Positions 7,601 to 14,592 of a stretch of DNA of 36,666 nucleotides are shown here, in pieces (the stretch's first letter is position 1; every line of letters starts with the position of its first letter). This DNA is from Candidatus Thermoplasmatota archaeon (GTDB lineage Archaea; Thermoplasmatota; Thermoplasmata; UBA10834). The position numbers were made by a program, and so were the translations under genes. The stretch is from positions 1 to 36,666 of the forward strand of contig JAHIZT010000077.1 of the NCBI GenBank assembly GCA_018814355.1, read 5' to 3'. The notes under the pieces are model-generated. The model did not search any database, had not been told where the DNA came from, and saw only the letters and a program-made list of their open reading frames with translations.

Positions 7601-9229
7601 TCGAACGATAAGGACATGTGGAAGAGCAGGGCGAAGGCGTTCGAGGTCACGGGCAACAAGGAGGAGGCAGTCAAATCGTACATGAAGGCGCTCGAGACCG
7701 ACCAGGGAGACCAGGCCGCATGGTACAGGCTCGGGTTGCTTCACCTGGAGATTGGGAGGTTCTCGGACGCGAACGCGTGCTTCGACAAGGCGTTGGACAT
7801 TGAGAGCTCCAACCCCAAGATATGGATGAGCAAGGGCTTCGCGATGGAGAAGCAGGGGCTGTTCGAGGAGGCTGTCAGCTCGTACGACCGTGCGATTGGT
7901 CTCGACTCCAACGACAAGGAGGCTTGGAAGAGCAAGGGGCAGGTCCTGCTGGCCCTTGGTCGCGCGGAGCCAGCGTTCAGATGCTTCGACCACGCGCTCA
8001 GCATCGACCCGTACTTCGAGGTCGCAGCCGAGGGCAGGAAGCAGGCGGAGGAGGACATCCGCAAGAACAAGATCGAGGATTATTCGAGGTCGGTGCTTGA
8101 GTTCGAGTACGCGCACGGAAGGCCTGTCACCAAGGAGGAAGCCTTCAAGGTCTGCGGGATACCGTACGCCTTCCTCAGCGACGTCATGGAGTTCCTGAGC
8201 GGCAAGGCTGAGATAAGCCTTACTGGCATATCGAAGGAGGAGTTCGACAGGTACGAACGGATGTCCAGAGAGGTCCTGGTGAACACCTTGGAGAAGAGGG
8301 ACCTGGCAGCGCACGGCATCAGATTGTGCGACATCACAGTGAGCTTCCCGGACCTCAGGATCTCGAGCGCGAAGAAGGTCCTGAGCTATATCCAAGCGGT
8401 GGAGGAGCACCAGTTCAGCACGAAGGTCTCCGACCCTCAAACGGAGGACCTGCTCAGGCAAGCGCTCGACCTGCCGAACGACCAGAAGAACGTGCTTGGG
8501 CTCATCAGGAATCTAGGCATCGGAGCGTACTGGGCCAGACAGCTGACGACGATACTGCAGACTTTTCAAGGCGCGGGCTTCGAGACACAATCAGTCACGC
8601 TCAAATCAATCGTCAGTGACAGCTACGGACACTACTCGCCATATGATGAGCGCGCGGTCAGACGCGCGCACGCGGAACCCGAGCCGAGACACTCCCATGA
8701 GAGACGGGAGGGGATACCGAAGGAGGAGCCCAGGGGCGCGGAGCGATACGCCGAGCCGCGCGAGGAGCGCGAGCCGAGGAGACAGAGGGGGTACGAGGCC
8801 GAAGTCGAGCGGGAAAGGCCTCGCCAGAGACCTCCTAGGGAGCGTCCTGGCAGAGAGGCTCAGAAACCCCCGGAAGAGATACCATCCGATCTCGTAGGAA
8901 GGAGATGTCTGTTTCACGGAGGCATCGCGGTCGCGAGATGCCGGAAGTGCAAGGCCGTGCTGTGCAAGGAATGCATCCGCGGTTCAGATAGGTGCCCGAG
9001 GTGCAACACGCCCCTGAAGGCAGTGGAAGAGACCGGAGACCGCAGAGAGCCCAGAGAGAGAGAGAGACCCGAGTCAAGAAGGCGGCCGCGCGACGAGGAG
9101 CCGGAAGAAGGACCTCAGGAAGAGGTCGAGGAAGAGCCGGAGGAGCAGCCTCGCCGTAGAGGACGAGAACCCCAGCCGAAGCCGGCCCGCAGGAAGCAGG
9201 ATGATGATGAGGAGCTCTCGAGGCTCTGA
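4694..9229 (+). CDS. Giant tetratricopeptide-repeat protein with C-terminal zinc finger
   Basis: About 1,511 residues. A Lys/Glu-rich helical start (NKEKKLLEKSKKELARV) precedes about 31 TPR units covering roughly residues 85-1115, countable by the recurring unit-joint motifs such as LDPKNS, IDPKDKDLW and LDSNDKEAW. Next comes a conserved-looking helical domain (about 1130-1295), a disordered Arg/Glu/Pro-rich segment, a cross-brace-like finger CxxH-CxxC-CxxC-CxxC at about 1404-1436, and a second charged tail. No signal peptide or membrane helix, so it is probably a cytoplasmic scaffold. The start is uncertain: ATG 4694 has no clear ribosome-binding site, while TTG 4730 follows AGGTGGA by about five bases and is a strong alternative. 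GC-rich codon use matches the core genes. Partner proteins and function are unknown. Confidence 0.88.
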   Translation: MHIKSQSARWKCLGLLDTLLNKEKKLLEKSKKELARVDSLEKSGRSKEALAELEKTSAMLKENMIFIGKMRLDFSPVFSDLGKKFLGFDRAQMAQDAARVSLQLDPKNSVAMVVDGRSAIRLGNVKEALITLSSAVAVFPKSEDLWSALGDAQESSGDIGNSIESYKCALEINSRAIEYYDKILAHTPQDTDMMKRKGTALTKLQRYDDSVKTFQAGIAIDPKDKDLWIGIATALNSAGKSDEAIKALNKALKLDPNDKYCHDNLGRILLKLGRPEEALESFSRAAEIDRGDKIVWNELGVVQEELKQYDAALESFDRALTIDPKDINVLNNKKMTLLKVERYPDLIMTCDKILLLNPQDHGTLLDKARALFAMDKIGEALTFADSSLVLAPKSKDAMNLKKECLIRLGRHEDVVVWCNKILAVDPNDYVATHDKGVAQMKAGRPQEAVKTFERGLKAVPTQLPMLESLKEAYKQLQKDDLVVQTCDRIVAVDQNNKAAYFDKAVALDRAEKYDECQAAYRLALKHDPTNPDVFYNIAALFLRIGKPREAVDYAKQGLIVAPGSHSLWRIRGDASYQSKEYENAVASYGKAVELDPSDKKSYKTMGRALVELKRYEQGLVAFEHAAKLDSKDADAWYQKCVALEWLDRDQDALSSITEAVRLNATVPEYRVKQGVLLTKLGKPDEALNAYDEAVKISPRSVHVLNAKKDLLKSLKRNEEVVTVCNEILKLAPKDRDALVDKGSASLFLKKPNEALVCFNKALDHHADDLDVLELKKLALISMDDPDSVVSVTDHILRLSPKNKNAHSDRAAALEKLDRMDEALKSYEHALSLDQKDVFLWNRKGLLLLSAGNPAQAAEAFEIAIKLDSNQPFVLNNKGKAYLELRRFEESLADFKKAIKILPNVAEFHMNQGRALASLGRFDDSIGSFNAARRLAPKDVATLKYMGMALLKLNRTSEALGAFDESIRLGSNDKDMWKSRAKAFEVTGNKEEAVKSYMKALETDQGDQAAWYRLGLLHLEIGRFSDANACFDKALDIESSNPKIWMSKGFAMEKQGLFEEAVSSYDRAIGLDSNDKEAWKSKGQVLLALGRAEPAFRCFDHALSIDPYFEVAAEGRKQAEEDIRKNKIEDYSRSVLEFEYAHGRPVTKEEAFKVCGIPYAFLSDVMEFLSGKAEISLTGISKEEFDRYERMSREVLVNTLEKRDLAAHGIRLCDITVSFPDLRISSAKKVLSYIQAVEEHQFSTKVSDPQTEDLLRQALDLPNDQKNVLGLIRNLGIGAYWARQLTTILQTFQGAGFETQSVTLKSIVSDSYGHYSPYDERAVRRAHAEPEPRHSHERREGIPKEEPRGAERYAEPREEREPRRQRGYEAEVERERPRQRPPRERPGREAQKPPEEIPSDLVGRRCLFHGGIAVARCRKCKAVLCKECIRGSDRCPRCNTPLKAVEETGDRREPRERERPESRRRPRDEEPEEGPQEEVEEEPEEQPRRRGREPQPKPARRKQDDDEELSRL

Positions 9230-9305
9230 ATACCTGGCGGCCATTGGATTATTTTATAACCCCGCACTCTCTCCCAAAGTCAAGCATTTGTCAGGAGTTG
9301 ACATA

Positions 9306-10133
9306 ATGGGACGAATCGGCAGAGGGTGGCAGCTAGCCAAGATGAGCTTGCGCGTTGTGAGGAAAGACAAGGAGATCCTCCTGTTTCCATTGCTCTCAGG
9401 GATCATAACGATACTGATACTGGCCAGCTTCTTCGTTGGCGTGTTCTTCACGAGTGGGTTCAGCAATGCGAATTCGTGGACCTTCTACATCTTCTTCTTC
9501 GTGTTCTACTTCGTGACGTTCTTCATTTCGATCTTCTTCAACGCAGCTGTGATAGGATGCGCAACAATACGAATGAACGGCGGGGATCCGGTGTTTTCCG
9601 ATGGCATCAAGACAGCCATGCAGAACATCAAGCAGATACTCTTCTGGGCGTTGTTCGCGGCGACAGTCGGACTCATCCTGAGAGCCATCCAGGAGAGGGT
9701 CGGGATCCTCGGGAAGTTCATCGTCGGGGCGCTCGGGGCGGCGTTCACCATTGCGACATACTTCGTCGTGCCCGTCCTGATCTATGAGAAGCTTGGGCCG
9801 TGGGGGTCGCTGAAGAGGAGCGGCTCGATATTGAAGAACACATGGGGAGAGGCGCTCGTCGGGAACCTGGGCCTCGGAGTTGTGTTCTTCCTCCTAGGAT
9901 TGCTCGGACTGGTGCCCATAATCGTGGGCGTGCTGTTCATGAGCCTCTGGCCGATCGTGATAGGAGTCGTAACCGCGTTCGTGTACTGGCTCATACTGGG
10001 GCTTGTGCTCTCGGCCGCACAATCGGTGCTCGTGGCCGCATTGTACAGGTATGCCACGACGGGCAAGGTCTCCGAGGATTTCGCTGGCCTGTCGTTCGAC
10101 AACCCCTGGGCCACGCCGTTCAAGAGGATCTGA
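9306..10133 (+). CDS. Polytopic membrane protein, DUF6159-like
   Basis: 275 residues with about six transmembrane segments in three closely spaced pairs. The opening RGWQLAKMSLRVVRKDKEIL followed by LLFPLLSGI is the hallmark of the DUF6159 family, integral membrane proteins of unknown role. ATG 9306 follows AGGAG by eight bases; an AT-rich TATA-like TATTTTATAA lies near 9250. The open frame continues upstream to 9201, overlapping the end of the TPR gene, but that extension has no ribosome-binding site and covers the promoter. Function not known. Confidence 0.82.
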   Translation: MGRIGRGWQLAKMSLRVVRKDKEILLFPLLSGIITILILASFFVGVFFTSGFSNANSWTFYIFFFVFYFVTFFISIFFNAAVIGCATIRMNGGDPVFSDGIKTAMQNIKQILFWALFAATVGLILRAIQERVGILGKFIVGALGAAFTIATYFVVPVLIYEKLGPWGSLKRSGSILKNTWGEALVGNLGLGVVFFLLGLLGLVPIIVGVLFMSLWPIVIGVVTAFVYWLILGLVLSAAQSVLVAALYRYATTGKVSEDFAGLSFDNPWATPFKRI

Positions 10134-10135
10134 GC

Positions 10136-10612
10136 CTACCCGTGGAGCTTCTTGGTGAGCTTTGCGACGCGCTTTCCGTAACGGATGCAGTTCTTCTCAG
10201 CTCTAGCGTCTGGCTTTTCGATTGAGACCGGACCGTAATGATCTCCAGAAGAGTCGCCGCAGACGACCATGCCGTGAATCAGAAGGCTCTGGAGGATCGA
10301 CAGCACGGTGGTCTCGTTCCCGCCGCCGACGTTCGCGCTCGACGAGAACGCCCCGCCCACCTTGTCCTGGAGCTTGCCGTGGTGCTTGATGCTCCTGTCC
10401 AGCAGGTCCTTTATCTGAGATGCGGGTCCGCCGTAGTACGTCGGCGAGCCGATGATGATGCCGTCATAGCCCTTTAGATCGTCGACCTTGACCTCTTTCA
10501 CATCCTTTGTGTCAACCTCGACACCCGCGTCCATGACCCCTTTCTGGATCAGGTAGGCCATCTTCTTCGTGTTCCCAGACCTCGAGTAGTAGCATATCAA
10601 TATCTTCGCCAT
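10136..10612 (-). CDS. Flavodoxin-like / NAD(P)H:quinone reductase-type FMN protein
   Basis: 158 residues, the size of a single flavodoxin fold. The FMN phosphate loop YYSRSGNTKKMA is at residues 8-19, followed by GIIIGSPTYYGGPASQIKDL, typical of the WrbA/flavodoxin_5 group. The 90s segment GAFSSSANVGGGNETTVLSI is the usual flavin-contacting loop of WrbA-like proteins. It should bind FMN and act as a one- or two-electron carrier or quinone reductase. ATG 10612 follows AAGGAAGGAG. The end is convergent with the DUF6159-like gene, two bases apart. Stop is TAG. Confidence 0.9.
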   Translation of the reverse strand: MAKILICYYSRSGNTKKMAYLIQKGVMDAGVEVDTKDVKEVKVDDLKGYDGIIIGSPTYYGGPASQIKDLLDRSIKHHGKLQDKVGGAFSSSANVGGGNETTVLSILQSLLIHGMVVCGDSSGDHYGPVSIEKPDARAEKNCIRYGKRVAKLTKKLHG

Positions 10613-10677
10613 GAGCTCCTTCCTTCTAGAGGGGGAACCGCGGGATGGCTCATTAAAGAATCGCCGGCCCTGACCGC

Positions 10678-10823
10678 TCAGTCCGCACCGAGCCACGCAA
10701 GCCTCGAACCGATCCACAGAAGCGTCAGAACGAACACCGAGGCCACGATTGCCGCTACAATAATCCATACGCGCTCGCGCGTGTCTTCTCCTGTTCTCGG
10801 GCCGCTTCACCGCTCTCCTCCAT
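10678..10823 (-). pseudogene. Possible frameshifted single-membrane-span small protein
   Basis: Reading from ATG 10823 gives a charged stretch MEESGEAAREQEKTRA before a premature stop. Shifting by one base within the CG-repeat region near 10763 opens RVWIIVAAIVASVFVLTLL plus a basic end and TGA at 10678-10680. Together they resemble a ~48-residue one-helix membrane protein. Its length (146) is one short of a multiple of three, consistent with a one-base deletion, a sequencing error or programmed frameshifting. Weak evidence: no homologue recognised and no clear ribosome-binding site. Confidence 0.22.
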
Positions 10824-11151
10824 GACATATGGCTGTCCGGACGGGAACGGTTGACTAGCCATGCGATTCACCTTCGGGACATAAACCGACATGATGACTA
10901 TTCATCCCTTGTGTGAGGAGACACATCTGCCTTGACTGCGCTGCCGTTGAGAATGAACTCGAACGATTCCGGTTCAGAGCCCGGCTAAATTCCCCCCTGA
11001 TGGTTCGCACATGCACAATCGGATTTCGTGATTGGTGAGTGTCGCCTGTCCGGAGAGACTGGACAAACCCCACCGCCGACCGAATCTGAAGATACGAAGG
11101 TTGAAGTCCCTGAACGAATCTCTACCGACCCGGATAAGGGAGTCCTCAAGC
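10824..11151. other. Intergenic stretch without a supported gene
   Basis: About 330 bases upstream of the zinc-ribbon gene. It presumably contains that gene's promoter, but no strong TATA box stands out. Open frames on both strands lack motifs and ribosome-binding sites. Confidence 0.4.
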
Positions 11152-11625
11152 ATGCGAGTGTGCAACAGGTGCCGCAAGGAGACAGACGAAATGTTCTGTC
11201 CCACATGTCACGTCCTCACCTATCCGCCAAGGGCCGCTGGACCGGCACCGGCCTCAGCCGCTGGCGAGACCTTCGATTGCACCATCTGGCAAGGTCAGAA
11301 CAGGACGCGAGGGATCGAGGTTCCACCCAGCGTGCGGGACAAGTACTTCTCAAAAGCTCAAGACATGGTCGTGCTCTACATAGATGGTAAGAGGTCCGTC
11401 GCCAAACTCGGGCCTCAGTTCTGGAAGAAACCGTCGGTGATCAAGAAAGCAGTCAGTGACGATGGCAAGGACCAGCTCGTGAAGCTCTTCGAGAAACACC
11501 ATCTGCTCCCGCCGAGCCAGTCGATCAAGGAGAAGGGCATTGTGGACACGGTCATCTTCGAGGTCATCACTCCAATGGAGGAGTTCAAGATAGCCGTCAC
11601 CGAGCGTCAGGAAGACGAGGGATAG
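11152..11625 (+). CDS. Zinc-ribbon protein of unknown function
   Basis: 157 residues. An N-terminal treble-clef or zinc-ribbon knuckle pair, CNRC and CPTC, is at about residues 4-21. A Pro/Ala-rich linker follows, then a compact alpha/beta domain with VVLYIDGKRSVAKLG, a Lys-rich helical part and VIFEVITPMEEFKIAV. No named family recognised. ATG 11152 is chosen because the zinc ribbon begins right there and GGGAG lies 10 bases upstream; the frame is open back to 11032 but that part has no coding character. It ends TAG, eight bases from the convergent kbl stop. Confidence 0.65.
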   Translation: MRVCNRCRKETDEMFCPTCHVLTYPPRAAGPAPASAAGETFDCTIWQGQNRTRGIEVPPSVRDKYFSKAQDMVVLYIDGKRSVAKLGPQFWKKPSVIKKAVSDDGKDQLVKLFEKHHLLPPSQSIKEKGIVDTVIFEVITPMEEFKIAVTERQEDEG

Positions 11626-11633
11626 GACAAAGA

Positions 11634-12833
11634 CTAGACTATCTTCAGCTCTTTGCCTATCTTCTCGAAAGCGCTCAATGCCTCGTCGAGGTCCTTCCTG
11701 GTCAGCGCTGCGTTCATGATGGTTCTGATCCTGGCCTTGTCCTTCGACACCATCGGAAACACAATCGGCAGCGCGAACACGCCGATGTCGAACAATCTCG
11801 AGCTGAACTCCTTCGCGGCGCCGCTCTCGCCCATCATCACGGGTATGATGGGTGTCTGGCTGTTTCCCGTGTCGAATCCAAGCTGGCGAACGCCCTTCCT
11901 GAAGTAGTCGGTGTTGGCCCACAGGTTCTTGACATGCTGCGGCTCCGTCTCCAAGACATCGATGGCCGCGATGCACGCTGCAGCCACGGCCGGAGGATGA
12001 GACCCGCTCAGCAGCCATGTCCTAGATTTGTTGAACGCGAAGTTGATCAAGTCCCTGCTCCCTGAGATATGGCCTCCGACGACTCCGAAGGCCTTCGAGA
12101 AGGTCCCCATCTCGACCTGGACATCATTGCGCTTCAGCATGAAATGAGAGACGATGCCTCTCCCGCCAGCTCCAAGGACTCCTTCTCCATGGGCGTCGTC
12201 CACATAGACCATGGCGCCATGATCGTGCGTGACCGGGGCGATTCCATCCAGGGGCGCAATGTCCCCGTCCATGCTGAACACTCCGTCCGTGATGACAAGG
12301 ATCTTGCGATAAGGTGGAGAGTGCTTCTCGGCCTCCGCGAGGACTCTCTTCAGGTCCTCCACATCACAGTGCCTGTATACCGCGCGGTCAGCCTTCGACA
12401 GCCTCACACCATCGATGATGCTCCCGTGGTTGAGCTCGTCACTGACGATGAGATTTCCAGCGTCGGCGAGCTGAGGTATCAGGCCCGCGTTGGCGGCGAA
12501 CCCAGTCTGATACACGAGCGAGGCGTCTGCCTCCTTGAACTTGGCCAGGCGCCTCTCCAGCTCCATGTGGAGGTCCATGTTGCCGGCGATCGGACGAACA
12601 GAGCCAGAGCCGGCACCGTACTTGTTGACCGCATCGATTGCAGCCTTCTTCAGCTTCGGATGATTGCTCAGGCTGAGGTAGTTGTTGGAGCAGAGCATCA
12701 GGACCTTCTTGCCGTCGACGACGCACCTGGGCGTGCTCGGTCCCTGGAGCACGCGCAACTTCCAGTCCAGCTCGCTCGACACTAGCTGATCATACTCTGA
12801 TTTCAGAAATCCCACGGGATCTCTCCGGACCAT
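11634..12833 (-). CDS. kbl: Glycine C-acetyltransferase (2-amino-3-ketobutyrate CoA ligase)
   Basis: 399 residues, the standard length of this fold-type I PLP enzyme. It cleaves 2-amino-3-oxobutanoate with CoA to glycine and acetyl-CoA, the second step of threonine breakdown. NNYLSLSNHP, the cofactor-binding VYVDDAHGEGVLG (Asp and His), and the Schiff-base lysine in MGTFSKAFGVVGG at about residue 247 are present. It begins four bases after the tdh stop, with GGTGAGGAG just ahead of ATG 12833, so the two are one operon. The alpha-oxoamine synthase family also includes biotin and serine palmitoyl enzymes; the tdh neighbour makes Kbl by far the best call. Confidence 0.93.
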   Translation of the reverse strand: MVRRDPVGFLKSEYDQLVSSELDWKLRVLQGPSTPRCVVDGKKVLMLCSNNYLSLSNHPKLKKAAIDAVNKYGAGSGSVRPIAGNMDLHMELERRLAKFKEADASLVYQTGFAANAGLIPQLADAGNLIVSDELNHGSIIDGVRLSKADRAVYRHCDVEDLKRVLAEAEKHSPPYRKILVITDGVFSMDGDIAPLDGIAPVTHDHGAMVYVDDAHGEGVLGAGGRGIVSHFMLKRNDVQVEMGTFSKAFGVVGGHISGSRDLINFAFNKSRTWLLSGSHPPAVAAACIAAIDVLETEPQHVKNLWANTDYFRKGVRQLGFDTGNSQTPIIPVMMGESGAAKEFSSRLFDIGVFALPIVFPMVSKDKARIRTIMNAALTRKDLDEALSAFEKIGKELKIV

Positions 12834-12837
12834 CTCC

Positions 12838-13905
12838 TCACCACTCGGGTTTCAAGGACACCTTCGCAGCCTGCTTGGTGCGAATGAGGTGCATTCCTTC
12901 CTCGATGTCCCTTATGGGTAAGGTGTGCGTGATTATAGACTCGAGCTTCGACCTGAAGGCCGGCTTCTTCATGACTTCGAACATGAGGTCCCAGGTCTGG
13001 AACATCTTCCGGCCGGTAATGCCGAAGACCGTGGCGCTCTTGAACGTGATTGCATTGTTGACATCGAGCGTGACAGGGTCGTTGTAGAGTCCAAGTATGG
13101 AGACCCTCCCACCAGGAGTCAGCATATCGAAGACCTGCCTGAGGGCCGGTGCCGCTCCCGACATCTCGAGACATACATCTGCGCCATTGTCGTCAGTCAG
13201 CTCCTTGACCTTCTTGACGAGCGCTCCGTTCCCCATCGCAGCATCGAGCACATGGTCCGCGCCCATCTTCTTCGCCAGCTCGGTCCTGACCTTCTCGCTA
13301 CCGAGCTCGGTGGCTAATACCTGCTTCGCGCCCATTGTCTTCAGCAGAGCAATCGCCATCAGACCGATCGGTCCGCAGCCAGCGACGACGACGTTCTTGT
13401 CCTTTATGTCGTGGAAACAGTCGTTCGGGAAGACGGTGAACGTGGCATTTCCGAGAGGCTCCAAGAGAGACCCCAGTCTAGGGTCGACCCCTTTCGGGAG
13501 CTTCATCGCATTTAGCTCAGGCAGCTTGACGTACTCAGCGAAGACTCCGTCGGTGTCGACGCCTAGAATCTTCATGTTCCGGCAGATGTGCATCCTGCCG
13601 GTCCTGCACTGATAGCATGTGCCGTCCACGATGTGTGTCTCGGCGGAGACCATGTCCCCCACCTTGACCTTCTTAACGCCCTTGCCTACCTGGACGACCT
13701 CTCCGCAAAACTCGTGTCCGAAGACGATCGGCAGCGTCTTGACGCGCTTCTGGGCCCAGTGGTTCCAGTCCCATATGTGAACGTCCGTGCCGCAGATGGA
13801 GGTCATCTTCGTCTGGACCAAGACCTCACCATTGCCGGCGACTGGCTTATCCACGTCCTCGACCGACGCTCCCGGCTCCCTGTTCCTTTTGACAACCGCG
13901 TGCAT
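12838..13905 (-). CDS. tdh: L-threonine 3-dehydrogenase
   Basis: 355 residues, a medium-chain zinc dehydrogenase oxidising threonine to 2-amino-3-oxobutanoate with NAD+. The catalytic zinc site (Cys38 in CGTDVHIWDW with Thr40 and His43, then GHEF at 63-66) and the Rossmann motif VVAGCGPIGLMAIAL are visible. The segment KILGVDTDGVFAEY is typical of archaeal Tdh. The structural-zinc loop reads D-x2-C-x2-C-x7-C at 94-108: the first cysteine of the usual quartet is Asp94. Acidic substitution at this position is known in related archaeal alcohol dehydrogenases, so zinc may still bind. It is the first gene of the tdh-kbl operon; an inverted repeat lies in its leader. Confidence 0.94.
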   Translation of the reverse strand: MHAVVKRNREPGASVEDVDKPVAGNGEVLVQTKMTSICGTDVHIWDWNHWAQKRVKTLPIVFGHEFCGEVVQVGKGVKKVKVGDMVSAETHIVDGTCYQCRTGRMHICRNMKILGVDTDGVFAEYVKLPELNAMKLPKGVDPRLGSLLEPLGNATFTVFPNDCFHDIKDKNVVVAGCGPIGLMAIALLKTMGAKQVLATELGSEKVRTELAKKMGADHVLDAAMGNGALVKKVKELTDDNGADVCLEMSGAAPALRQVFDMLTPGGRVSILGLYNDPVTLDVNNAITFKSATVFGITGRKMFQTWDLMFEVMKKPAFRSKLESIITHTLPIRDIEEGMHLIRTKQAAKVSLKPEW

Positions 13906-13918
13906 CTACGGTTCACAG

Positions 13919-13935
13919 CTCCTATTGTCTAGGAG
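13919..13935 (-). promoter_or_regulatory. Short inverted repeat in the tdh leader
   Basis: CTCCTA/TAGGAG arms of six bases around a five-base loop, 14 to 30 bases upstream of the tdh ATG. The downstream arm on the transcript carries AGGAG, so it could fold over a ribosome-binding site or serve as an operator. Confidence 0.35.
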
Positions 13936-14033
13936 TGGACATTGGTTTTGGTTCTTAAGCGATTTGGGGGTACAAAGAAGCTCGACAGAGAATCCTTCAT
14001 CTGGTTTCCGGAGCATCTTGTCATGGGGATAGA

Positions 14034-14552
14034 TTGACCGAAGCACTGGAGGAAGCATATCAATCATCCAGCGTTCCTCCAGCCGGGAAGGTCAACTGGA
14101 AGAGCATCATCGGGCTTCTCCCTGCGGGCATGCTGTACGCTATGGCATATTCCAGTTTCTTCAACCATTCTCAGAGGGACGATTACACTCCTCTGGGTTA
14201 CATCTGGAGTTTGTGTGGCTTAGCATTGGTCGTTGTCTCGATGATCGGGATCCGCACGATCAGGTTCGGAGAGAAGAGCGACGCAACTTCATTCATCATG
14301 TTCGGCTGGGCGTGCTTGTCGGCTCTGCTAGGGTTTGTATTCCTAGCCGGGGGGCCCTTTCCTCACAACGCTTGGCTCGGATTCGGCTATGTGATGATGA
14401 CCATGATGCTCATGAATCTTGGTGCGATTATCTTCGTGTGGGACTCCCTGACCGGCATCTTCGGAGCGTACGCAAAGGCGATCATAGTAGCGATGGGGTC
14501 CGCAGGAATCATCGCAGCTGGCGTGTGGGCTTGGTTTTGGATACAATACTAA
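14034..14552 (+). CDS. Small membrane protein of unknown function, four to five spans
   Basis: About 172 residues with hydrophobic spans near residues 24-42, 60-80, 90-110, 120-140 and 148-170 and a short polar cytoplasmic-looking start. No family recognised. The only usable start I see is TTG 14034 with GGGGAT just ahead; the ATG at 14023 is out of frame and stops after four codons, so it might be a tiny leader. Its 3' end is convergent with the RNase J-like gene, 40 bases away. Confidence 0.65.
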   Translation: MTEALEEAYQSSSVPPAGKVNWKSIIGLLPAGMLYAMAYSSFFNHSQRDDYTPLGYIWSLCGLALVVVSMIGIRTIRFGEKSDATSFIMFGWACLSALLGFVFLAGGPFPHNAWLGFGYVMMTMMLMNLGAIIFVWDSLTGIFGAYAKAIIVAMGSAGIIAAGVWAWFWIQY

Positions 14553-14592
14553 TGACAGGACATTCGACGTAGCGAAACGATGTGATTGGTAA

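Noticed and set aside
7139-8461. 440-codon open frame antisense to the TPR gene
   Set aside because: A shadow of GC-rich codons on the opposite strand; the sense frame has the clear TPR pattern and the antisense translation shows no domain.
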